This document shows, piece by piece, positions 1 to 6,491 of a stretch of DNA of 27,470 bases. The DNA is taken from contig CAXMSE010000004.1 of NCBI GenBank assembly GCA_964196195.1, forward strand, positions 1 to 27,470, read 5' to 3'. A program made the position numbers and the translations under genes. The notes below the pieces were generated by a model. That model saw only the letters and a list, made by a program, of their open reading frames with translations, did no database searches and was not told where the DNA came from. Numbering within the stretch: position 1 is the first letter of the stretch; each line of letters opens with the position of its first letter. This DNA is from OFTM10 sp964196195. Lineage in GTDB: Bacteria; Actinomycetota; Acidimicrobiia; Acidimicrobiales; Aldehydirespiratoraceae.

Positions 1-161
1 ACCCAACCGTCGAGGCTGCGATCGTGGGACGCCTGCTGCCCGGCGTGGTGGTGGAACGGACCGGAGAGCAAGCGATCGTCGGTTCGTCCCTGTGGGTTCG
101 GATCGATACACCAGCCGGAGAGTTCTGGGTGAACAACCAGTTCCTGGCGCCGGTTTCATGA
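1..161 (+). CDS. C-terminal end of an SH3-like domain protein (partial)
   Basis: The frame beginning at base 3 is open from the window edge to a TGA at 159-161 and encodes about 52 residues. It contains VVERTGEQAIVGSSLWVRI followed by a short segment ending in FWVNNQFLAPVS. The alternating hydrophobic pattern and the 'W-V-x(n)-F-W-V' ending look like a bacterial SH3 (SH3b-type) domain, which usually binds peptidoglycan or mediates protein contacts in exported proteins. The N-terminus lies outside the window, so signal peptide and total length are unknown. Its stop overlaps the ATG of the next gene (ATGA at 158-161), so the two are probably co-translated. Frame assignment is firm; the SH3 call is from pattern only. 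Confidence 0.6.
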   Translation, partial: PTVEAAIVGRLLPGVVVERTGEQAIVGSSLWVRIDTPAGEFWVNNQFLAPVS

Positions 162-670
162 GGCGGGAATCGGGCGCCGGCGTCATCGTCGGCGCCCTTT
201 TCGTCGGCGCGCTTGTTCTCGGCGCGGTGGCCGTCGCCAGCTTGGGGACGACGCGAACTGAATCGTCGCGGTCGTCGTCAGTGACACTCGGCAATCCCGA
301 TGACACCAGACTCGGCGATGTGGTGGTTACCGGGAAGACCCAGTCCGGAGGGACCTCGATCTTCGGGATCCAATTCGGGCATGTGACATATCGTGTCGGT
401 GTCCGCTTCATCGCCGCTCCGGGTTGCTACGAGTCCGCTGCGTTCGGTGATAGATGGCCGATATCTATCGACGAGTGCTCAGTCGAAGTACCCATCGAGG
501 GCGAGATCTCGGGAGGGGGAACGACCTCGACGGGCGACTCGATCATCGAGGTCCTGGTCGAGGTGCCCGGCCAGTGCTTCGACGCCGCCGTCGTTGGCGA
601 CACATGGCCACCGCCCCAAGCTGCCACGGTGTCGCAAGTGCCAGACCCGTGCGCGACACTCTCACCATGA
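158..670 (+). CDS. Membrane-anchored extracytoplasmic protein with duplicated Cys...GDxWP motif, function unknown
   Basis: A 170-residue protein. I chose the ATG at 158, which overlaps the preceding stop and places a hydrophobic segment (about residues 8-30) directly at the N-terminus after two arginines; an ATG 66 bp upstream would run through the previous gene. The rest is Ser/Thr/Gly-rich and should lie outside the membrane. Four cysteines (90, 107, 140, 165) occur in two similar blocks: CYESAAFGDRWP at 90-101 and CFDAAVVGDTWP at 140-151, each followed by a second Cys, which suggests a duplicated unit with disulfides. I do not recognise the family. The stop overlaps the ATG of the aldolase gene (ATGA, 667-670). 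Confidence 0.7.
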   Translation: MRRESGAGVIVGALFVGALVLGAVAVASLGTTRTESSRSSSVTLGNPDDTRLGDVVVTGKTQSGGTSIFGIQFGHVTYRVGVRFIAAPGCYESAAFGDRWPISIDECSVEVPIEGEISGGGTTSTGDSIIEVLVEVPGQCFDAAVVGDTWPPPQAATVSQVPDPCATLSP

Positions 671-1314
671 CAATCGACAAGCGAGAACATGCCCTCAGCT
701 GCCTTCGAGAGGACCGCATCATGGCGGTGCTGAGGCAGATCCCCGAAGAGTTCCTCGTGCCATTGTGCGATCTGCTCGTCGAGCGCGGTGTCCGATCGCT
801 CGAGATCACCAACGACTACGCCCGCGCTTGCGACGACATCTCCTTGCTCAGCCTTCGCTATGGAAACCGCGCGTCGGTCGGGGTCGGAACCACCTGGTCC
901 GTCGAACAGGTGGAAGCGGCAAATGATGCCGGTTCCACCTTCTGTGTTCTGCCGGGGGTCGACGTCGACGCCGCCCGGCGCAGCGCGGAGCTCGGCATGT
1001 TGACCCTGCCCGGTGTGCAGACCCCCGCCGAGATCCAGACAGCGCTCCGTTGCGGCGCCGACGTCTTGAAGTTCTTCCCGGCCGACCCGCCCGGGCCTGC
1101 TTGGCTGGCCCAGGTCGCCCCGGCCTATTCCCAGAAGCCATTCATGGCCACTGGCGGAGTCACCGTCGACAACATGGAGGCCTTCTTCGATGCGGGTGCG
1201 ATCGCGGTCGGAATGGGGAACACCCTCTTCGGCGAGTACGACAATCTGGATCGGGCACCAGCGATGATCGAGGCGGCCGTTGGCGTCGGTCGCCGTTACT
1301 CCGAGCGGGGCTGA
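667..1314 (+). CDS. eda: KDPG/KHG aldolase family protein (Eda-like)
   Basis: A 215-residue protein of the 2-keto-3-deoxy-6-phosphogluconate / 2-keto-4-hydroxyglutarate aldolase family, a class I aldolase that splits KDPG into pyruvate and glyceraldehyde 3-phosphate. The Schiff-base lysine is K135 in GADVLKFFPAD. The conserved acidic residue lies in the strand VRSLEITND, and the phosphate/substrate loops LPGVQTP and ATGGV are present. Length is normal for the family. The start at 667 overlaps the previous stop; a longer frame from 454 would lie inside the preceding gene. The SDR gene begins 2 nt after the stop, so the pair may act on one sugar-acid pathway. Substrate (KDPG, KDPGal or a related keto acid) cannot be told from sequence; the gene symbol is by family. 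Confidence 0.85.
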   Translation: MTIDKREHALSCLREDRIMAVLRQIPEEFLVPLCDLLVERGVRSLEITNDYARACDDISLLSLRYGNRASVGVGTTWSVEQVEAANDAGSTFCVLPGVDVDAARRSAELGMLTLPGVQTPAEIQTALRCGADVLKFFPADPPGPAWLAQVAPAYSQKPFMATGGVTVDNMEAFFDAGAIAVGMGNTLFGEYDNLDRAPAMIEAAVGVGRRYSERG

Positions 1315-1316
1315 TC

Positions 1317-2090
1317 ATGGAATCCACACACCTGCCGTCGCTCCGACTGGACGGTCAGGTGGTCTTGGTTACCGGTGGCTCACGAGGCATCGGAGAAGGA
1401 CTCTGCGAAGCGTTAGCAGCAGCGGGAGCGATCGTTGCGGTGACGGCCCGCAAACTGGGCGACGCTGAGGCGGTGGCCGCTTCGATCTCTACGGCCGGTG
1501 GAACGGCGAGTGCCCACCCACTTGACGTGGTCGACCTCACTTCGATTCGCGAGGGAGTGGAAGGTGTGATCGCGGCCCACGGTCGGGTCGATGTATTGGT
1601 GGCCAACGCCGGGCTCGGCGATAACGCACCAGCGCTCGAAGTCACCGAAGACCATTGGGACTCGATGATGGACGTCAATCTCAAGGGGCTGTTCTTCACC
1701 GCCCAGGCGTGCGCCCGCCACATGGTTGCGGCGGGCAGTGGACGAGTGATCGCGATGAGCTCACAGGCGTCGCTGGTGGGCATCCGCGATCATGTCGCCT
1801 ATTCATCATCGAAGGGCGGCGTGAACCAGATGGTTCGAGTCCTGGCCCTGGAATGGGGGCCGCTGGGCGTCAACGTCAACGCCGTCGCTCCCACATTCAT
1901 CTACACGCCGGGCACCGCTGAACGCCTGGACGACCCCGACTTTCTCGCCTCGGTCGTCGACCGAATCCCGGTGGGTCACGTGGGCCAGATCAAGGACGTC
2001 GCTGGGGCAGTCGTCTACCTGGCATCAGAGGCCGGAGCGATGGTCAACGGCAACATCCTGACCGTCGACGGTGGCTGGACCGCTCAGTAG
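1317..2090 (+). CDS. SDR family NAD(P)-dependent oxidoreductase
   Basis: A 257-residue classical short-chain dehydrogenase/reductase. The Rossmann motif TGGSRGIG is at 19-26, NAG at 97-99, the structural Asn at 121, the catalytic Ser at 149 and YSSSK with Tyr162/Lys166. The C-terminus (NGNILTVDGGW) is typical of the FabG-like branch. It starts 2 nt after the aldolase stop. Classical SDRs beside KDPG/KDG aldolases often oxidise sugars or 2-keto-3-deoxy sugar acids, so a role in catabolism of a hexuronate or deoxysugar is a reasonable inference. The substrate is not readable. ARK after the second beta strand, without an acidic residue, leans toward NADP preference, but this is weak. Confidence 0.9.
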   Translation: MESTHLPSLRLDGQVVLVTGGSRGIGEGLCEALAAAGAIVAVTARKLGDAEAVAASISTAGGTASAHPLDVVDLTSIREGVEGVIAAHGRVDVLVANAGLGDNAPALEVTEDHWDSMMDVNLKGLFFTAQACARHMVAAGSGRVIAMSSQASLVGIRDHVAYSSSKGGVNQMVRVLALEWGPLGVNVNAVAPTFIYTPGTAERLDDPDFLASVVDRIPVGHVGQIKDVAGAVVYLASEAGAMVNGNILTVDGGWTAQ

Positions 2091-2137
2091 GTAGTGCAGT
2101 AGTGAATACTCAACTCCGGCGACGAGGAGTGAAAAGC

Positions 2138-2144
2138 GAGAGGA
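2138..2144 (+). promoter_or_regulatory. Ribosome binding site of the B3/4-domain gene
   Basis: GAGAGGA lies 7 nt before the ATG at 2152 and fixes that start. It is one of the few clear Shine-Dalgarno sites in the window. The 61-bp gap before the gene also contains GAATACT (2104-2110), the same heptamer as the putative -10 region of the Rieske gene; here it would give a leader of about 35 nt. Confidence 0.6.
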
Positions 2145-2151
2145 CGCATCG

Positions 2152-2868
2152 ATGAGGGTCAGCTTCGGATACGACCCGGCGATCACAGAACGATTTCCCG
2201 CAATTCGTGGGGGAGTCGTGCACGCCGTCGGCCTCAGCAACGGACCCAGCTCTTTCTCACTGCTCGAGGCCTACGCCGCGGAGCAGGCGGCGGCGGCGAG
2301 GAGGCTCGTCGAGACGCCTATCGCCGAGACTGCGTCGATCGCAGCCTGGCGACGCGCGTTCACGGCCTTCGGAGTGAAGCCCACCCAACACCGGGTCGCG
2401 GCCGAGGCCCTACTTCGAAGACTCAGCAAGACCGGTGACATTCCCAGCATCAGCACCCTCGTCGACATCGGCAATCTGGTGTCGATCCGCTATGGCCTTC
2501 CGGTGGCCGTCTTCGACCAGGCGTCGGTGACGGGATCGACGACCGTGCGATTCGCGGACGGCACTGAGCAGTTCACCGACCTCGGCGCGGCCGAGAGCAC
2601 TCACCCCGAACCCGACGAGGTGGTCTTCGTCGACGACGCAGGAATCGTCAGTGCCCGTCGCTGGTGTTGGCGCCAGAGCGCACAGAGCGCGACCGGTCCA
2701 GACACGACCACCGCGCTCGTCACAGTCGAGGCCCAGCATGCCGATTCAGAGGAGCACGTGACCGCCGCCATCGCAGATGTGCAGGAGTTGTTGATGATCC
2801 ATCAGCCCCACGCTTCGACCCGATCTCAGACCCTGACAGCATCGAACTTGTCCGCCTCCTTCGGGTAG
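2152..2868 (+). CDS. B3/B4 tRNA-binding-domain protein, free-standing
   Basis: A 238-residue protein resembling the B3/4 domain of the phenylalanyl-tRNA synthetase beta chain, which hydrolyses misacylated Tyr-tRNA(Phe) within the synthetase. Family features are the segment WRRAFTAFGVKPTQHR near residues 66-81, the following helix rich in Leu/Arg, and SISTLVDIGNLVSIRYGLPV at about 100-119. It carries no synthetase catalytic or anticodon domain, so it is the free-standing type common in bacteria, for which trans-editing or an unrelated ligase-like role has been proposed but is mostly unproven. It has its own RBS and is followed by a palindromic regulatory region. The family call is good; the biochemical role is unknown. 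Confidence 0.8.
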   Translation: MRVSFGYDPAITERFPAIRGGVVHAVGLSNGPSSFSLLEAYAAEQAAAARRLVETPIAETASIAAWRRAFTAFGVKPTQHRVAAEALLRRLSKTGDIPSISTLVDIGNLVSIRYGLPVAVFDQASVTGSTTVRFADGTEQFTDLGAAESTHPEPDEVVFVDDAGIVSARRWCWRQSAQSATGPDTTTALVTVEAQHADSEEHVTAAIADVQELLMIHQPHASTRSQTLTASNLSASFG

Positions 2869-2874
2869 CGAATG

Positions 2875-2926
2875 TAACATATTGGCAAGGTTCGCCTTGA
2901 CTTATTGGTCAAGGCGCTGGAATACT
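2875..2926 (+). promoter_or_regulatory. Promoter and palindromic operator upstream of the Rieske gene
   Basis: This short, AT-richer gap contains a perfect inverted repeat, CGCCTTGAC (2893-2901) and GTCAAGGCG (2908-2916), separated by TTATTG. The left arm contains a -35-like TTGACT (2897-2902); 18 bp later is AATACT (2921-2926), a -10-like box seven nt before the ATG at 2934. A further CAAGG half-site at 2886-2890 forms a second inverted pair with CCTTG at 2895-2899. TATTGGCAAGG (2880-2890) and TATTGGTCAAGG (2903-2914) are near-identical direct repeats. A regulator binding here would cover the -35 box and act as a repressor. The regulator is not identified. Confidence 0.6.
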
Positions 2927-2933
2927 CGGGACC

Positions 2934-4619
2934 ATGACCTCAGAAAGCAGACGATCCACCAGCGCAGCAGTCGGCACGGTGGACGACCTCGCCGTCGGCG
3001 AGATGAAGATGGCCCGAGTCGGCGAGCACCGCGTCGTGGTGGCCAGAACCGAATCGGGCACCTTCGCCCTCGACAACCCGTGCCCCCACCAGGGCTACGG
3101 ACTCGTCACCGGATCCCTCGACGGCGACCTCATCACCTGCCAATGGCACAACTGGAAGTTCTGTGTGGTCGACGGCACATGTGAAGTGGGGGAGGAGGAC
3201 GTCCGTAGCCATCCGGTGGAGATCCGCGGCAACGAGGTTTGGGTCGAGGTAACCGAGCCCACCGATGCCGAGAAGCTCGAGGAGCTGTGGCCCAGCCTCG
3301 GGCGCGGCATCGAGGCCGACTACCGCGGCCAGATCGCCCGCGACGCGGCCCGCCTGCTCGATGCCGGCGCGGCACCGCTCGACATCGTCTGGGAGGGCCT
3401 ACGCATCGGCTCCCCCAAGGCCGACTACGGCATTGGCCACGAGATGGCGTCGGCCGCCGACTGCCTCGCCGCGGTGGAGCTCTACGAAGACCTCGACCGA
3501 ACCCTCCCGATCGCCCAGGCCCTGGCCGGAATCAGCGAAACCTCCCGCGATCGACCGGCTTACGTACCCGCCGAGCCCGACTCGTCGATCGATTTCGTGA
3601 AGGCCGTCGAGGACGAAGACCGCGATGGAGCGGTCGCCGCCCTCAGAGCCGCGCTCGCCGATGGCGTTGATCCCGACGTGGTGCGCGACTGGTTCATCGA
3701 GTCGGTCGCCTCACATCATCTGAGTTACGGCCACGGAGCGATCTACACCCAGAAGGCCTTCGAGCTGCTCGATCGAGCCGGCTGGGACCGGGCCGACGAC
3801 CTCCTGCCCCATCTCACCACCGCGATCGTCTACTCGACCCGAGGCGACACCCTGCCCTACATGAGCAAGGCCATCCGCGCTATCGACGCCGTCGATGTGG
3901 CGGCTCTCGCCAAGGCCGCCGATCGTCATGAAACCGGATGGGCCGGCGAGCCGGAACTGCGCCGGGCCCTCCTCGATGCCGATCAGGCCCCTATCGCTCT
4001 GGCGGTCGACGCGGTGCTCGCCGGTGCCGGCATCGGTGGTCTCCTCGATGCCGTCTCGCTGGCTGTCTCCGAGCGGCTCATCCGCTACGACAGCGCCGTC
4101 GAGCACGACTACGGCACCGGCTTCGGCTGGCTCGACATAAGCCACGGTCTCACCTATGCCCGAGCCGCACGTTGGGCATGGGACCAGAGCCCGAGCGCCA
4201 CTACGGCCCGGCTGGCGCTGTTCACGGTCTTCTTGTGTTTCGACACCGGGAGGCTGGAGCGCCGCACCGAGGTGTCGTCGTCCGCCGAGTCGGGCACCGC
4301 CGACGGTGATCTCACCGCCTCGATCATCGACGGGCGCGTCGACGACGCCATGGCCAATGCCGCAGTGGGTGACATCGCCGAAGTGGGCGACGAGCTCCGC
4401 CGGGTCGCCCTCATGGACGGCGCCGGGTCGTTCATCGTCGTCGCCCACCTCGTGAAGATGGCCCAGGCCGCCAAGGAGGAAGCCCTCACCACCGGGTCGA
4501 ACCTGCCCCTTGTCGCCACCGCCCGACTCGCCGCCGCACCCCGGCTCGAACGCTTCGTGGCCCGCAACGTGGCTGAAGCGATCGAGTTCGTGAAGACGGG
4601 ATCTCCCCCCACCCGCTGA
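2934..4619 (+). CDS. Rieske [2Fe-2S] protein with a long helical His-containing C-terminal domain
   Basis: A 561-residue fusion. Residues about 12-108 form a Rieske ferredoxin domain with both cluster motifs intact: Cys50-Pro-His52 and Cys69-x2-His72 (CQWH). It resembles the soluble ferredoxin or dioxygenase-type Rieske fold and has no signal peptide or membrane helix, so it should be cytoplasmic. The remaining 450 residues are predicted mostly helical from composition and contain three similar segments ending in a Gly/His patch (GIGHE near 169, SHHLSYGHG at 260-268, VEHDYGTGF...DISHG at 389-405). These histidines could bind a metal or a second cofactor that takes electrons from the cluster. 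I cannot name the C-terminal family; a resemblance to questin-oxidase-like helical proteins came to mind but was not verifiable. The start fits a leaderless promoter. Confidence 0.75.
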   Translation: MTSESRRSTSAAVGTVDDLAVGEMKMARVGEHRVVVARTESGTFALDNPCPHQGYGLVTGSLDGDLITCQWHNWKFCVVDGTCEVGEEDVRSHPVEIRGNEVWVEVTEPTDAEKLEELWPSLGRGIEADYRGQIARDAARLLDAGAAPLDIVWEGLRIGSPKADYGIGHEMASAADCLAAVELYEDLDRTLPIAQALAGISETSRDRPAYVPAEPDSSIDFVKAVEDEDRDGAVAALRAALADGVDPDVVRDWFIESVASHHLSYGHGAIYTQKAFELLDRAGWDRADDLLPHLTTAIVYSTRGDTLPYMSKAIRAIDAVDVAALAKAADRHETGWAGEPELRRALLDADQAPIALAVDAVLAGAGIGGLLDAVSLAVSERLIRYDSAVEHDYGTGFGWLDISHGLTYARAARWAWDQSPSATTARLALFTVFLCFDTGRLERRTEVSSSAESGTADGDLTASIIDGRVDDAMANAAVGDIAEVGDELRRVALMDGAGSFIVVAHLVKMAQAAKEEALTTGSNLPLVATARLAAAPRLERFVARNVAEAIEFVKTGSPPTR

Positions 4620-4625
4620 CCTGGC

Positions 4626-4631
4626 TAGGGT
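4626..4631 (+). promoter_or_regulatory. Putative -10 box for the MBL-fold gene (leaderless)
   Basis: TAGGGT lies 6 nt before the ATG at 4638 and just after the Rieske stop codon. There is no Shine-Dalgarno sequence. The arrangement repeats at several other genes in this window, which suggests transcription begins at the start codon. Confidence 0.45.
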
Positions 4632-4637
4632 CCGCCC

Positions 4638-5414
4638 ATGCCCAGCCCCGCGGTGCGGCTCCATTGCCTGAGCACCGGATCGATGACCACCTCACTCGGC
4701 TCCTTCCTTGCCGGAGAGCCCGGCGAGATCACGTTCCCGGTGCCGGTGTTCGTGATTGAGCATTCCGACGGGCTCGTGGTCGTCGACGCTGGGCTTCACC
4801 CTGAGCTCGCCACCACCACGACGCGGCTGAAAAGGATGGCCGATCTGTTCGATGTCCACGTCCCCGCCGACGGGTCCGGCTCGATCGGCCCCGTCCTCGG
4901 ATCCGCAGGATTCGACGCCGCGGCGGTCTCCCACGCCATCCTCACCCACCTCCACTTCGACCACACCGGCGGCCTGGTCGAGCTACCCAACGCTCGAGTT
5001 GTCGTGCAAGGCCGCGAATGGGCAGAGCGCGGCAACGAGAGGTTGGTCGCCGTCGGCTCCTACAACCCCGACGATGTCGAGCTCGGCCACGACCGCCACG
5101 AGATCGAGGGTGATCACGACCTCTTCGGCGATGGCACGATCACCTGCCTGCTCACCGATGGGCACACCGTCGGCCACCAATCCGTCCGTGTCCACACCGA
5201 AACCGGCACCTACGTAATCTGTGGCGACTGTTGCTACCTGCGTCGGACCCTCACCGACGAACACCTGCCGCCGTTCGGATCAGATCGCCAACGTCAACTC
5301 GCTTCCCTCCGTCGACTGGCCGGTGAGCAAGCCGAGGGAGCGACACTGCTCTATGGCCACGACCCCGAGCAATGGGAAGTCATCGCCAACGAAGGCCTCC
5401 ACGCCGGGATTTGA
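4638..5414 (+). CDS. Metallo-beta-lactamase-fold hydrolase, AHL-lactonase-like
   Basis: A 258-residue MBL-fold protein. The dinuclear metal site is complete: His104-x-His106-x-Asp108-His109 (THLHFDHTGG), His180 (TDGHTVGH), bridging Asp197 (GDCCY) and His241 (LLYGHDPEQW). Tyr200, three residues after the bridging Asp, matches the active-site tyrosine of N-acyl-homoserine lactonases (Asp191/Tyr194 in AiiA), and the N-terminus (GSMTTSLGSFL...FPVPVFVIEH...VVVDAGLHP) follows the same subfamily layout. The natural substrate may be an acyl-homoserine lactone or another lactone; many members with this motif are general lactonases. No LuxI synthase is in the window. It lies 18 nt after the Rieske gene with a possible own promoter. 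Confidence 0.8.
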   Translation: MPSPAVRLHCLSTGSMTTSLGSFLAGEPGEITFPVPVFVIEHSDGLVVVDAGLHPELATTTTRLKRMADLFDVHVPADGSGSIGPVLGSAGFDAAAVSHAILTHLHFDHTGGLVELPNARVVVQGREWAERGNERLVAVGSYNPDDVELGHDRHEIEGDHDLFGDGTITCLLTDGHTVGHQSVRVHTETGTYVICGDCCYLRRTLTDEHLPPFGSDRQRQLASLRRLAGEQAEGATLLYGHDPEQWEVIANEGLHAGI

Positions 5415-5419
5415 ATGCA

Positions 5420-6025
5420 ATGCTGATCCGACCCCACGATGACCGAACCCAGGACGAGCCGAGGTGGCGCGCCTTCGTCGAAGGGCAGGGATTCGGGCAC
5501 CTCGTGGCCGCCGGACGAGATCGAGACATTCCCGCAGTCGTGCCCACCCAGTTCGTGCTCGAAGACGACCGCGTCGTGCTGCACCTGGCACGGCCCAATC
5601 CCGTCTTCGGATACCTCGACGAGAACTCCCGCTGCCTGCTCAGTATCGCCGGCGACTGGGCCTATATCCCCGGATCCTGGAAGCCAGTTGATGGTGAGGA
5701 TCCGAGACGCGGTATCCCGACCACCTACTACGCCGCAGTCCAGCTGATCTGCACGGCGACGGTATCGGAGGATGAGGAATCCATCGCGGCCGTGCTGCGT
5801 TCCCAACTCGACGATCTCGAACCCGAGGGCGACCACATCGATCCGCTCGACCACGGGGCGACGCTCAGAGGTATCCGCGGGATCGTCCTGACCATCGACG
5901 ACGTACGCGCCAAGTTCAAGTTCGGCGGCAATGTCGACGAGGCCCACCGTCGACATGTCGCCGCTCGTCTGACCCAACGCGATGAGCCCGGCGACCGCGC
6001 CGCTCGGCGCCAAATCGAGTTCTAA
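5420..6025 (+). CDS. PaiB-like FMN-binding protein
   Basis: A 201-residue protein of the FMN_bind_2 / PaiB family, split-barrel flavin-binding proteins sometimes annotated as negative transcriptional regulators. Recognisable family positions are the opening IRPHDD..., HLARPNP at 55-61 (HVARANP in relatives), the Trp-Lys segment around GSWKP at 85-89, IPTTYYAAV at 99-107 (family: VPTWNYAVV) and AKFKFGGN at 164-171 (family: GKWKLSQN). The last motif is altered, so FMN affinity or function may differ. I chose the ATG at 5420, six bases after the preceding stop; an upstream in-frame ATG would overlap the MBL gene by over 40 bases. Probably transcribed with its upstream neighbours. Confidence 0.75.
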   Translation: MLIRPHDDRTQDEPRWRAFVEGQGFGHLVAAGRDRDIPAVVPTQFVLEDDRVVLHLARPNPVFGYLDENSRCLLSIAGDWAYIPGSWKPVDGEDPRRGIPTTYYAAVQLICTATVSEDEESIAAVLRSQLDDLEPEGDHIDPLDHGATLRGIRGIVLTIDDVRAKFKFGGNVDEAHRRHVAARLTQRDEPGDRAARRQIEF

Positions 6026-6041
6026 CCCGAAGGAGCAAGAA

Positions 6042-6491
6042 GTGACCAAGACCTGGAACGTGTACCTGTCAGGTGAAATCCACACCGATTGGCGCGAGAC
6101 AATCCGAGCGATGGCCGAGGATGCCGACCTGCCCATTGTGTTCTCGGGCCCGATCACCGATCACAGCTCGTCCGACGACTGTGGCGTCGACATCCTCGGG
6201 GCCGAGTCCGACCCTTTCTGGCACGATCACAAGGGCGCCAAAGTCAACGCCATTCGCACCCGCACTCTGATCGCCGACGCCGATGTCGTGGTGGTGCGGT
6301 TCGGCGAAAAGTACCGCCAGTGGAACGCCGCTTTCGACGCTGGCTTTGCCGCGGCGACTGGCACTCCACTCATCGTGATGCACTCTGAAGAGCACCGTCA
6401 CGCCCTCAAGGAAGTGGATGCCGCAGCACTGGCCGTCGCGTCGACGCCCGAACAGGTCGCCCGGGTACTGGCCTACGTGATCACCGGTTGA
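6042..6491 (+). CDS. ytoQ: YtoQ family protein
   Basis: A 149-residue protein closely following the YtoQ family: TWNVYLSGEIHTDWR at the N-terminus, then a central DILGAESDPFWHDHKGAKVNAIRT-type block and DADVVVVRFGEKYRQWNAAFDAG. The family is structurally related to nucleoside 2-deoxyribosyltransferase-like Rossmann proteins, but its reaction is not known. The GTG start at 6042 is preceded by AAGGAG (6030-6035), which decides against an upstream ATG at 5982 lying inside the PaiB gene. Its 3' end overlaps the convergent LuxR-family gene by 11 bp (6481-6491), so both transcripts must run into each other. Confidence 0.85.
   Translation: MTKTWNVYLSGEIHTDWRETIRAMAEDADLPIVFSGPITDHSSSDDCGVDILGAESDPFWHDHKGAKVNAIRTRTLIADADVVVVRFGEKYRQWNAAFDAGFAAATGTPLIVMHSEEHRHALKEVDAAALAVASTPEQVARVLAYVITG

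Noticed and set aside
6481..6491. Overlap of the ytoQ and LuxR-family 3' ends as a sign of a frame error
   Set aside because: Both proteins end with family-typical C-termini, so the 11-bp convergent overlap is genuine compact packing; the same holds for 13284-13297.
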